This document shows, piece by piece, positions 1-6,946 of a stretch of 34,246 nt of DNA. The notes under the pieces are model-generated. The model was not told where the DNA came from. It saw nothing but the letters and a program-made list of their open reading frames with translations, and made no database searches. Origin of the DNA: Nioella halotolerans. GTDB taxonomy: Bacteria > Pseudomonadota > Alphaproteobacteria > Rhodobacterales > Rhodobacteraceae. Every line of letters starts with the position of its first letter. Position 1 is the stretch's first letter. The position numbers and the translations under genes are program-made. The DNA lies in the NCBI GenBank assembly GCA_003428585.1, contig QVQC01000033.1, positions 1 to 34,246 of the forward strand, given 5' to 3'.

Positions 1-272
1 CGCACCCTGCAACGCCGAAAATTCAACATCATGTAGGACCGGAGTGAAGGGGATAAGCCTTCACTTATGTATTGGGACATCATGATATTTGTGGCCTTGG
101 TCCTCCCGCCAGGGTATGGATTGGGTTGATCAAAATCAGCACACTTCATCATATGGCGCGTTACACTTAGCATGGAATAGCTCCAAAAGATGTGGTCTTG
201 CACACTTTCAAGCTTTCGAATCCGCCCTGGCTCCTCCCATGCCCACCGAATGAATCTCGCTCGTGTTGTCAT
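1..272 (-). CDS. Unknown gene, 5' part only (runs off the left edge)
   Basis: A frame on the minus strand stays open from an in-frame TAA at 327-329 down to position 1, at least 90 codons from the ATG at 272-270. The local DNA is visibly richer in A and T than the rest of the window, so a long stop-free frame is less expected by chance. The translation is protein-like: it starts MTTRARFIRWAWEEPGRIRK and continues with several aromatic and Met-Met residues and no low-complexity run. Alternative in-frame GTG starts lie at 293 and 320; none of the three has a strong Shine-Dalgarno, so the start is uncertain. I do not recognise the family. Codon use with many A/T third positions differs from the neighbouring sox genes, which suggests acquired DNA or the edge of an island. 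The product and its C-terminus cannot be judged because the gene continues outside the window. Confidence 0.5.
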   Translation of the reverse strand, partial: MTTRARFIRWAWEEPGRIRKLESVQDHIFWSYSMLSVTRHMMKCADFDQPNPYPGGRTKATNIMMSQYISEGLSPSLRSYMMLNFRRCRV

Positions 273-577
273 TTTCTTGATGGTCGATCTCACGTCGCTC
301 TTTTGACTTGATCTGAACACGTATTGTTATGCTTTCGCAAGCTTCATTGGGTGGCTCGTTGCCGCGCGTCCGGATCGTCCGGTCGGTCACGAGGCCGACA
401 GTAGAGAGGTGGGCCGGGGTTTGGCCATCACCGGGGCACCGCTCGCCGGAGTCGGGCCGGCTTTTCCCGTCGCGGCCTACGTGGCCCGCCGATGCGGGGC
501 GGTGATCCGTCTGCACGCCCGGTGCACGGGGGGTGTACGGGGGGTGCACGGGGGGCACCCCCCTGTTTTTCAGCCGG
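273..577. other. Intergenic stretch between the left-edge gene and soxG
   Basis: No convincing gene is seen here. The left part (to about 360) is AT-richer and probably holds the promoter of the left-edge gene; no clear -35/-10 pair could be chosen. Composition switches abruptly to GC-rich near 360. The right part holds the 51-bp periodic repeat at 509-559, next to the soxG stop codon. On the plus strand a run of six G, CA and six C at 550-563 is followed by TG and five T at 566-570. That looks terminator-like but faces soxG from a side with no plus-strand gene. Confidence 0.5.
509..559 (-). repeat. 51-bp dispersed repeat, copy 1 (11-bp periodic GTRCA units)
   Basis: Read on the minus strand this is GGTGCC, four variable bases, then three GTGCA/GTACA/GTGCA units separated by runs of six C, then four variable bases and GCGTGCAGAC. 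The 27-base core (523-549) is identical to that of copy 2 at 13669-13719, which has the opposite orientation. The repeated pentamers start 11 bases apart, about one helical turn. It begins about 20 bases after the soxG stop. Both copies are preceded by an A-run and a G-run. Function unknown; protein binding or a family-specific intergenic repeat are possible. Confidence 0.8.
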
Positions 578-1132
578 TCACGGCAGCGCGGCGCGGGCGG
601 CGACCGCCTTCATGGCGGTCTCCAACTCGTGCACGGCGGTCCGCGCCATGGACCGGAACACCATGATTTCAAAGGCATTTTCCCCGGTGCGCAGGAAAAC
701 CGCCGACATGTGCCCCAGAAGGCTGCGCGCCGCATGGCCGCGCTTGAACACGCCCCGGTTCAGGTCGAGCGGCGTCAGCCGTGCGAGGACATCCTCAACC
801 CCTTGACCTTGCAGGGAAAATACGGCCCATGCATCGCTCTGGTCGGTCAGCGCGGCATGCCGGGCGAGCGTCGCCTCCACCGCCTTCCCCACCACCAGAA
901 CCTGTCCCCGCCCGCTCCACATCGCGCGGGCGCCGTCGCGGCCCGTGGCGCGGTTGGGACCGGGCAGGCCGAAGCCCGCAAGCGACGTCAGAAGCGCCGA
1001 GGCCGCTGCTTCCTGCCCGTCATAGGGCATGACCGACGTGATCGCCTCCGGCACCACTTCCGACAGGTTCAAGCCATTGACGTCAATCGGTAAAAGTCCT
1101 TCAGCCGGGGTTTTTGCAATCAGTTTAACCAC
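578..1132 (-). CDS. soxG: Sarcosine oxidase, gamma subunit
   Basis: 184 residues, last gene of the soxBDAG operon. SoxG is a small structural subunit of heterotetrameric sarcosine oxidase, the cytoplasmic enzyme that oxidises sarcosine with O2 and tetrahydrofolate to glycine, 5,10-methylene-tetrahydrofolate and H2O2. The sequence has the typical family run LNRGVFKRGHAARSLLGHM in the middle and a C-terminal FEIMVFRSMARTAVHELETA segment; this and the context support the call. The start is GTG at 1132-1130, inside the soxA stop: the two genes overlap by 8 bases (soxA TAA at 1127-1125), which implies translational coupling. Length fits the family (about 180-200). No frame damage. High confidence because all four subunits are contiguous and in the usual order. 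Confidence 0.9.
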   Translation of the reverse strand: MVKLIAKTPAEGLLPIDVNGLNLSEVVPEAITSVMPYDGQEAAASALLTSLAGFGLPGPNRATGRDGARAMWSGRGQVLVVGKAVEATLARHAALTDQSDAWAVFSLQGQGVEDVLARLTPLDLNRGVFKRGHAARSLLGHMSAVFLRTGENAFEIMVFRSMARTAVHELETAMKAVAARAALP

Positions 1133-4055
1133 GCAGTTTCTCCCCGTCCGGATCGTGGAACACCGGCGCGCAGACCTCGACCCGCGTCTCCACCCGCCGC
1201 AGATGGTCCACCATTTTCACGACCTCGCCCACCCGGTTGGGGCCGTCCCTCAGGAACCCCAGCCCGATGAACTGGCCAAGCGTCGGCGAGAACCCGACCG
1301 AGGAGACATAACCAAGGTCATTCACCCGCACCGGATCCGCATCCGCTTCGAACAGGTGCGCCCCGGCGGTCAATTCCTGCACCGCGCCCACGGGTTTCAA
1401 CCCCACAAGCTGTTGTCGTTCCGCGCCTTTCAGCCCCTCGCGCATCGTTGCGGGCTTCCCGATGCACATCTTTTTCGCCGACACCATCCGCTCCATCCCG
1501 ATGTCGAAGGGCACAACGCGCCCGTCGATATCCGAGTGGGTGACGAACCCCTTCTCGATGCGCATGACGTTGAGCGCCTCCATCCCGTAGGCGCCGCCGC
1601 CCATGGTCTCGGCCTGCGTGACAAGCTGTCTGAACAGCGCCTCGCCGTAACGCGCGGGCACGGCAATCTCGTAGGCATGTTCACCGGAAAAGGAGATACG
1701 GAAGAGTCGGCCTTTCACCCCCATGACGCTGACCTCGCCACAGCCCATGAAGGGAAAGCTGTCGTTGTCGATCGGCGCATCGAGCAGCCCGTTCAGGAGG
1801 TCGCGCGACTTTGGACCGGCGACGGCGAACTGCGCCCAGTGTTCCGTCACAGAGATGAAGCGGAGGTTGAGATCGGGCCGCAAACATTGCTGAACGAAAT
1901 CAAGGTGTTTCATGACCTCCCCCGCGGCGGCGGTGGTGGTGGTCATCAGGTAGTGATTGTCGCCCAGCCGCGCGGTGGTACCGTCATCCATCACGTGCCC
2001 ATCCTCGCGCAGCATCAGGCCATAGCGCACGCGCCCGACCTTGAGCGTGGAAAACAGGTTGGCATAGACGAAATCAAGGAACTCGGCCGCGTCCGGCCCC
2101 TGTATGTCGATCTTGCCAAGGGTCGAGACATCGCAGACCCCAACGGCGTTGCGGGTCATGGTGACCTCGCGGTCGCAACTCTGGCGCCACGTCGTTTCGC
2201 CCGGGCGCGGGAAATAGCTGGGGCGATACCACAGCCCCGCCTCGATCATCGGCGCGCCGCGCTCCAAGCTTGCGTCATGGCTGGAGGTGAGGCGTTCGGG
2301 CGCGAAGCCCTTGCCCTGCGCGCCGGCCCCGAAGGCGGCAATGGAAACAGGCACGAAGGGCGGGCGGTAGGTGGTCGTGCCGGTTTCGGGGATCGCGCGG
2401 CCGGTGGCGTCCGCCAGAATGGCAAGCGCCCCGATATTGGAATTCTTGCCTTGGTCCGGCGCCATGCCTTGCGTCGTGTAGCGCTTCATATGCTCAACGG
2501 ACGCGAACGCCTCCTGCGCGGCGAGCTTGATGTCCTTCGACGTGACGTCATTGGCGAAGTCGAGCCATGCCCGCCCCTTGCCGGGAACCAGCCAGAGCGG
2601 TTTCGACCCGCCGACGGCATCGCTGGCCTGTGGGATCTCGATCTCGCGCGTCTTGCCGCCCATGGCCGCCAGTGCCTGTTTGGCGGCCGCCACGCCATCG
2701 GTCAGGCATCCCGCCGTCGAATAGGTGCCGTTGCAGGCGCCCGCCGGGATCAGGCCGGGCACCGCGTCCTCGGCGGGGACGAACCCGGCGATATCCTCGC
2801 GCCAGACGGGCCGGCCGTTCATGTGACAGGTCAGGTGAACGCTCGGGTTCCACCCGCCGGAGACGGCAAGGCAATCGGTCTCTATCCGCTGTTCGCCCCC
2901 GTTGTTGCGAATGGTGATCTCGCCGAGCGCCTTGCGCCCCCGCGTGCCGATTACTTGCGCCCCGGCGAAAAGCGGGTAATCGCCCCGGGCGCGCGCCTCC
3001 GGCCGGCTGTCGATGACGCCCGCGATCTCTACCCCGCTGGCCATCAGGTCCAGCGCCGTGCGGTGCGCGTCGTCGTTGCTGGCAAACAGCGTCACCTTGC
3101 GCCCGGCCGCCACGCCGTAGCGGTGCAGGTAGCTGCGCACCGCGCCTGCCATCATGATACCGGGCCGGTCGTTCATCGGGAAGGCAATGGGCCGTTCCAG
3201 CGCGCCCGCCGCCAGCACCGCCTGTCGCGCGTTGATGCGCCAGAAGCATTCCTTCGGCAACTCCGCGGGGCCATCCACATGCAGGCCAACCCGTTCCAGC
3301 GCGCCGTAGGTGCCCTGATCGTAGGCGCCCGTCACCGTGGTGCGCGGCATCAGCCGCACCCGCCCGGTGTCGCGCAGGGCATCGAGCATCGAGGCCACCC
3401 AGTCCGCGCCCGGCTGGTCGTCGATCTCTTCCTCCTCGGACAGAAGCCGCCCGCCGAACTCGGCGCTTTCCTCGGCAAGGATCACGTCCGCCCCGCCAAG
3501 TGCCGCCGTCAGTGCCGCCATCAACCCGGTGGGGCCCGAGCCGATGACGAGGATATCGCAATGGGCAAAGGCTTTTTCGTAGTGGTTGGGGTTGTGCTTG
3601 CCCGACAGCGACCCGAGGCCGGCAGCGCGGCGGATCGCGGGTTCATACAGCTTTTCCCAGAAGGCGCGCGGCCACATGAAGGTCTTGTAGTAGAAGCCCG
3701 CGCTCAGGAAATTCGGGAACAGGTCGTTGACCGACAGCAGGTCGTAAGCCAGCGGACCCATCCGGTTCTGGCTGCGGGCCTCCAACCCGTCATAGATTTC
3801 CTGCACCGTGGCGCGAACATTGGGCACCTGCGCCGCGCCGCGCCCGATTTCCATCAGCGCGTTGGGTTCTTCCGACCCCGCCGTCAGGACCCCGCGCGGG
3901 CGGTGATACTTGAACGACCGTCCCACCAGCCGCACGCCATTGGCCAGAAGCGCCGAGGCCAGCGTATCGCCCCTGAAACCGGTATATCCCTGTCCATCGA
4001 ACCAGAAGCGCACGGGCTGGCCCGCGTCGATCCGGCCCTTTCCCTCGATCCGCAT
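1125..4055 (-). CDS. soxA: Sarcosine oxidase, alpha subunit
   Basis: 976 residues from the ATG at 4055-4053, which sits in a TGATG overlap with the soxD stop; a longer in-frame reading upstream overlaps soxD and is not used. Domains: N-terminal ferredoxin-like fold (about 1-100, with FKYHRPRGVLTAGSEEPNA), an NAD-binding Rossmann region starting at GSGPTGLMAALTAALGGAD (about 170-200), a pyridine-nucleotide-disulfide-oxidoreductase-like middle, and a C-terminal aminomethyltransferase (GcvT-like) domain from about 590 to the end that binds folate. In the known enzyme, alpha carries NAD and the tetrahydrofolate site and beta carries the flavins. The C-terminal domain receives the one-carbon group as methylene-tetrahydrofolate. 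Length matches characterised SoxA (about 965-1000). Its stop overlaps soxG by 8 bases. Confidence 0.96.
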   Translation of the reverse strand: MRIEGKGRIDAGQPVRFWFDGQGYTGFRGDTLASALLANGVRLVGRSFKYHRPRGVLTAGSEEPNALMEIGRGAAQVPNVRATVQEIYDGLEARSQNRMGPLAYDLLSVNDLFPNFLSAGFYYKTFMWPRAFWEKLYEPAIRRAAGLGSLSGKHNPNHYEKAFAHCDILVIGSGPTGLMAALTAALGGADVILAEESAEFGGRLLSEEEEIDDQPGADWVASMLDALRDTGRVRLMPRTTVTGAYDQGTYGALERVGLHVDGPAELPKECFWRINARQAVLAAGALERPIAFPMNDRPGIMMAGAVRSYLHRYGVAAGRKVTLFASNDDAHRTALDLMASGVEIAGVIDSRPEARARGDYPLFAGAQVIGTRGRKALGEITIRNNGGEQRIETDCLAVSGGWNPSVHLTCHMNGRPVWREDIAGFVPAEDAVPGLIPAGACNGTYSTAGCLTDGVAAAKQALAAMGGKTREIEIPQASDAVGGSKPLWLVPGKGRAWLDFANDVTSKDIKLAAQEAFASVEHMKRYTTQGMAPDQGKNSNIGALAILADATGRAIPETGTTTYRPPFVPVSIAAFGAGAQGKGFAPERLTSSHDASLERGAPMIEAGLWYRPSYFPRPGETTWRQSCDREVTMTRNAVGVCDVSTLGKIDIQGPDAAEFLDFVYANLFSTLKVGRVRYGLMLREDGHVMDDGTTARLGDNHYLMTTTTAAAGEVMKHLDFVQQCLRPDLNLRFISVTEHWAQFAVAGPKSRDLLNGLLDAPIDNDSFPFMGCGEVSVMGVKGRLFRISFSGEHAYEIAVPARYGEALFRQLVTQAETMGGGAYGMEALNVMRIEKGFVTHSDIDGRVVPFDIGMERMVSAKKMCIGKPATMREGLKGAERQQLVGLKPVGAVQELTAGAHLFEADADPVRVNDLGYVSSVGFSPTLGQFIGLGFLRDGPNRVGEVVKMVDHLRRVETRVEVCAPVFHDPDGEKLRG

Positions 4056-4327
4056 CAGGCGCTCCCTCGCTTGGCGTCGGTGGCAAGCTCGACGCGCAGG
4101 ATGTCGTGGGTGGTTGTGTCGCGCTCGACCAGCAGCCAGCCGGTGCAGCCCGCGCCGTGATACCACAGGTCGCGCGTCACACCCGCCGGGTTATCGCGCA
4201 GGTGCAGGTAATCGTCCCAAGCCGGGCTCCAGCCCGCGTCCTCGGGGCGGTGCATGTAGATCTCGTGGCCCATGTAGGTGAATTCCCGGCTGTCCCGGTC
4301 CCCGCAGAGGGGGCATCTGATGCGCAT
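4055..4327 (-). CDS. soxD: Sarcosine oxidase, delta subunit (zinc-binding)
   Basis: 90 residues starting MRIRCPLCGDRDSREF. SoxD is the small zinc-binding subunit of heterotetrameric sarcosine oxidase. Candidate zinc ligands are visible: Cys5 and Cys8 in CPLC, His57 and Cys61 in WYHGAGC. This spacing agrees with the Cys-x2-Cys plus His-x3-Cys site known for the family. The ATG at 4327 is chosen because the family begins with the CPLCG motif; upstream codons of the same frame would run into the end of soxB. The gene lies 13 bases after soxB and shares one base with soxA (TGATG). The central WSPAWDDYLHLRDNPAG stretch is also typical of the family. Confidence 0.95.
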   Translation of the reverse strand: MRIRCPLCGDRDSREFTYMGHEIYMHRPEDAGWSPAWDDYLHLRDNPAGVTRDLWYHGAGCTGWLLVERDTTTHDILRVELATDAKRGSA

Positions 4328-4340
4328 CGTCTGTCTTCCC

Positions 4341-5591
4341 TCAGTGCAGGTTGTGCTGGCTGCCCTTGGCCTCTTCATCCATCACGAGGCCGGTGTTGAA
4401 CCGGTCGAGACGATGGCGCAGGGCGGCCTCGTGCGGGCGGTCGGTGGCGATGAGATGGGCATAGCAATGGCCCGACGCGGGTGTCGCCTTGAACCCGCCG
4501 TAACACCAGCCCGCATTCACGTAGAGCCCGTCGATGTGGGTCTTGTCGATGATCGGCGACCCGTCGGACGACATGTCCATGATGCCCCCCCAACTGCGCA
4601 GCACCTTGGACTTGCCGATCATCGGCATCAGGGTCATGCCCGCCTCCATCACGTGTTCCAGCATCGGCAGGTTCCCGCGCGACGCGTAGGAGGCGTAGAA
4701 GTCGATATCGCCCCCGAAGACCAGCCCGCCCTTGTCCGACTGGCTGATGTAGAAATGGCCCATGCCGTAGGTGATCACATTGTCGATCACGGGTTTGAGC
4801 CCCTCGGTCACGAAGGCCTGCAAGACGGTGCTTTCAATGGGCAGGCGCATCCCCGCCATCGCCGCGACCTGCCCCGATCTGCCGGCCGCGCACATGGCGA
4901 CTTTCTTGGCCCGGATGGCCCCGCGCGTGGTCTGCACGCCCGTGACCTTGCCGTTTTCGACGTCGATTCCCGTCACCTCGCATTTCTGGATCAGGTCCAC
5001 GCCACGCTGATCCGCGCCGCGCGCATAGCCCCATGCCACGGCGTCGTGCCGCGCGGTGCCGCCGCGCGGGTGGTAAAGCCCGCCATAGATCGGAAAGCGG
5101 GTCTGGTCGTAGTCGAGGAACGGCATCATCCGGCGGCATCCGTCGCGGTCCAGCAGGATCGCGTCGTCGCCTTGGCTGACCATCATGTTGCCGCGCCGGG
5201 CGAAGGCGTCGCGCTGCGCGTCGGAATGAAACAGGTTCACCACCCCGCGCTGCGAGTGCATCACGTTATAGTTCAATTCCTGCTCCAGCCCCTCCCAGAG
5301 CCTGAGCGAATGCGAGTAGAACTGGGAATTGCCCTCAAGCCCGTAATTGGCGCGCACGATGGTGGTGTTGCGGCCCACGTTGCCGCCGCCCAGATAGCCC
5401 TTTTCCAGAACGGCGATGTTGGTCAGCCCGTGCTCCGCGGCGAGGTAATAGGCGGTGGCAAGGCCATGGCCACCGCCGCCGATGATCACCACGTCGTATT
5501 CCGCCTTGGGCGCCGGATCGCGCCACGCCGGTTTCCAGCCGCGGTTGCCCGTCAGCCCCTGCTTGATGACCTGCCATCCCGAATAGCGCAT
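4341..5591 (-). CDS. soxB: Sarcosine oxidase, beta subunit
   Basis: 416 residues. SoxB is the catalytic flavoprotein subunit; it binds FAD non-covalently and FMN covalently and performs sarcosine dehydrogenation. A Rossmann FAD motif is seen at about 34-45 (DVVIIGGGGHGLATAYYLA). His174 in GLYHPRGGTARHDAVAW lies where the family's covalent FMN histidine (about residue 173) is reported; His182 is the nearby alternative. The C-terminal part has the DAO-fold substrate segment with LYVNAGWCYGGFKATPASGH. It is first in the operon. The ATG at 5591 is preceded by GGGGAT at 5 bases. Length is close to characterised SoxB (about 404-417). No anomaly. Confidence 0.96.
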   Translation of the reverse strand: MRYSGWQVIKQGLTGNRGWKPAWRDPAPKAEYDVVIIGGGGHGLATAYYLAAEHGLTNIAVLEKGYLGGGNVGRNTTIVRANYGLEGNSQFYSHSLRLWEGLEQELNYNVMHSQRGVVNLFHSDAQRDAFARRGNMMVSQGDDAILLDRDGCRRMMPFLDYDQTRFPIYGGLYHPRGGTARHDAVAWGYARGADQRGVDLIQKCEVTGIDVENGKVTGVQTTRGAIRAKKVAMCAAGRSGQVAAMAGMRLPIESTVLQAFVTEGLKPVIDNVITYGMGHFYISQSDKGGLVFGGDIDFYASYASRGNLPMLEHVMEAGMTLMPMIGKSKVLRSWGGIMDMSSDGSPIIDKTHIDGLYVNAGWCYGGFKATPASGHCYAHLIATDRPHEAALRHRLDRFNTGLVMDEEAKGSQHNLH

Positions 5592-5629
5592 GATATCCCC
5601 GTGCCGACCCTGAAGGAGTCCCTTGGGGG

Positions 5630-5658
5630 ACCATAAACGCGCGAGCGCGACGCTTGAA
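5630..5658 (-). promoter_or_regulatory. Candidate promoter of soxBDAG
   Basis: On the minus strand TTCAAG (5658-5653) and TATGGT (5635-5630) are 17 bases apart, placed 39 bases upstream of the soxB start. The match to sigma-70 consensus is moderate. It is the best pair in the 131-base gap between the Tad-like operon and soxB. A short GTCCC/GGGAC hairpin lies in the predicted leader. Confidence 0.35.
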
Positions 5659-5698
5659 GGGATCTTGCCGACATCGAGAGGTCAGGATTCGACGGATT

Positions 5699-5711
5699 GC
5701 GCAGGCTGCGC
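5699..5711 (-). terminator. Short hairpin after the Tad-like operon
   Basis: GCGCA-GGC-TGCGC is a perfect 5-bp stem with a 3-base loop about 12 bases after the stop of the last Tad-like gene. A second 5-bp stem, GTCAG-TTG-CTGAC (5722-5734), covers that stop codon itself. Neither has a T-run, so these are weak terminator candidates only. Confidence 0.25.
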
Positions 5712-5722
5712 GCCGGGAAGTG

Positions 5723-6412
5723 TCAGTTGCTGACGTTGTGGCCCCAGTTGTTCCAGTGGTCCCAGTCGGGGTCCGTGTTCGATCCGTCCCCCGCCGGGGC
5801 GTCGATGTAGTAGAACCCGTCTTGTCCCGTCGATATGCCGCTACCCGTGTAGACATAGCTGTTGGGCAGGTCGGCATCGAACGGCACCTGCCCGGCGAAG
5901 CGCGGTCGCGTGACGGTGAAATTGACATATTCCTGTTCTGACAGGCCGGCGGAAAAGGCGGGCCGGTAGGGCAGGATCGTTTCGATCATCAGCAACCGGT
6001 CGCCGAACGCCATGATCGGGATACGGTCGATGAAATCGGGGAAATCGGCGGCGCGCACATGGGTCATCCCGTCGGTGCCATGCGACCAGTCGATCCGATA
6101 GCCGTCCGCCTGACGCGTGATCTGTGTCACCCGCATCGACGATCCGGCGGTGTTCTGGGTCAGGAACCGGAACACGTCCGACAGCCCCTCGATATCGGAA
6201 CTGGCGATTTCGGTGGTGCGGCGCGACAAGACATCGGCCACCGCGTAGGTCGCCTTGATCGAGGTGTTATAGACCCGGTAGGCATCGAAAAAGATAAAAC
6301 TGGCGACGAAAACCCAGACAAGGATCGGTGTGACGATCACCGTCTCAAGCGCGACCGAGGCGCGGTCGTCTTTCCAGAATCTCCTGAGCGCGGTCCTCAT
6401 GGCATCTCTCAT
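5723..6412 (-). CDS. TadE/TadF-like pilus assembly protein
   Basis: 229 residues. The N-terminus has a basic leader, then DDRASVALETVIVTPILVWV leading into one hydrophobic segment (about 18-45). This is the type IV pilin-like N-terminus of TadE-family pseudopilins, with the conserved Glu shortly after the expected prepilin-peptidase site. Such proteins sit in the inner membrane and help build Flp (Tad) pili. The rest is periplasmic, ending in an unusual acidic and Trp/Asn-rich tail (DPDWDHWNNWGHNVSN). It is the third gene of the operon and overlaps its upstream neighbour by ATGA at 6412-6409. Met1 or Met5 could be the start; the overlap favours Met1. No ATPase or secretin gene lies in the window, so the rest of the Tad machinery must be elsewhere. 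Confidence 0.75.
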   Translation of the reverse strand: MRDAMRTALRRFWKDDRASVALETVIVTPILVWVFVASFIFFDAYRVYNTSIKATYAVADVLSRRTTEIASSDIEGLSDVFRFLTQNTAGSSMRVTQITRQADGYRIDWSHGTDGMTHVRAADFPDFIDRIPIMAFGDRLLMIETILPYRPAFSAGLSEQEYVNFTVTRPRFAGQVPFDADLPNSYVYTGSGISTGQDGFYYIDAPAGDGSNTDPDWDHWNNWGHNVSN

Positions 6413-6939
6413 TGCGGTTCATTCACGAAGATGGTCGCGGCGGTGACGTGAATGGCGCCGGCGTCGTCGCGGGTCAGTTGCAGGCCGAGCCCCGAGATCG
6501 GCAGGATACGATCGACGCGGGCGCAGGCCCGGATCAGCATCAACTCGTTCTGTCCGCCGGGGTTGAACCGGTTGGCTGGATGCACCTCGCCGTCTTGGCC
6601 GAGGCACATCGTGTGGTAATCCGGCAGGGCGTAGGTTTCCTGGTCTATCGGGCGCAGGTCGAGCACCAGCGTCTCGGTGCAATTGTTGAGAACCACGGTG
6701 TTGTCGCAGATGTTCTCGCGGATCTCATCATGCGTCACCGACAGGCCCGTCGTCAGGCGCAGGTGGCGCACCGATTGATCGAGCGTGCGTTCCAGCATCA
6801 CCTGCCGTGTCAGCAGCATCGAGGTTTCGAAAGCCGCGATGAACAGCATGATGATCACGGGGAAGACGATGACGAATTCCACCGTCGCGTTCGCGTCCTC
6901 GCGCCGGGCAAACCGGAAGATATGAGACAGGCCCCACAT
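6409..6939 (-). CDS. TadE-like pilus assembly protein
   Basis: 176 residues. After a short basic leader the sequence EDANATVEFVIVFPVIIMLF gives a TadE-type hydrophobic helix (about 16-42) with the conserved Glu near its start. The remainder is a periplasmic domain with four cysteines (in NICDN, NNCTE, TMCLG and RACAR), which could form disulfides. The gene starts 7 bases after the tadG-like stop and ends in a 4-base overlap with the next gene, so it is probably translated by coupling; no clear Shine-Dalgarno is seen. It is most like TadE. The family call is strong, but the exact role (TadE or TadF) cannot be set from sequence alone. Confidence 0.8.
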   Translation of the reverse strand: MWGLSHIFRFARREDANATVEFVIVFPVIIMLFIAAFETSMLLTRQVMLERTLDQSVRHLRLTTGLSVTHDEIRENICDNTVVLNNCTETLVLDLRPIDQETYALPDYHTMCLGQDGEVHPANRFNPGGQNELMLIRACARVDRILPISGLGLQLTRDDAGAIHVTAATIFVNEPQ

Positions 6940-6946
6940 GGCGGTG

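Noticed and set aside
208..558. 116-codon minus-strand ORF covering 208-558
   Set aside because: It runs through the periodic repeat and has no ribosome site; the frame starting near 272 and leaving the window is more protein-like.
1029..4160. 1,043-codon plus-strand ORF opposite soxA
   Set aside because: It is antisense to a clearly recognised gene; its composition (His, Arg, Gly, Ala rich, no domains) is the usual mirror of high-GC coding DNA.
5592..5722. Glycine riboswitch before soxB
   Set aside because: The leader lacks the conserved glycine-aptamer blocks and is too short for a tandem aptamer.
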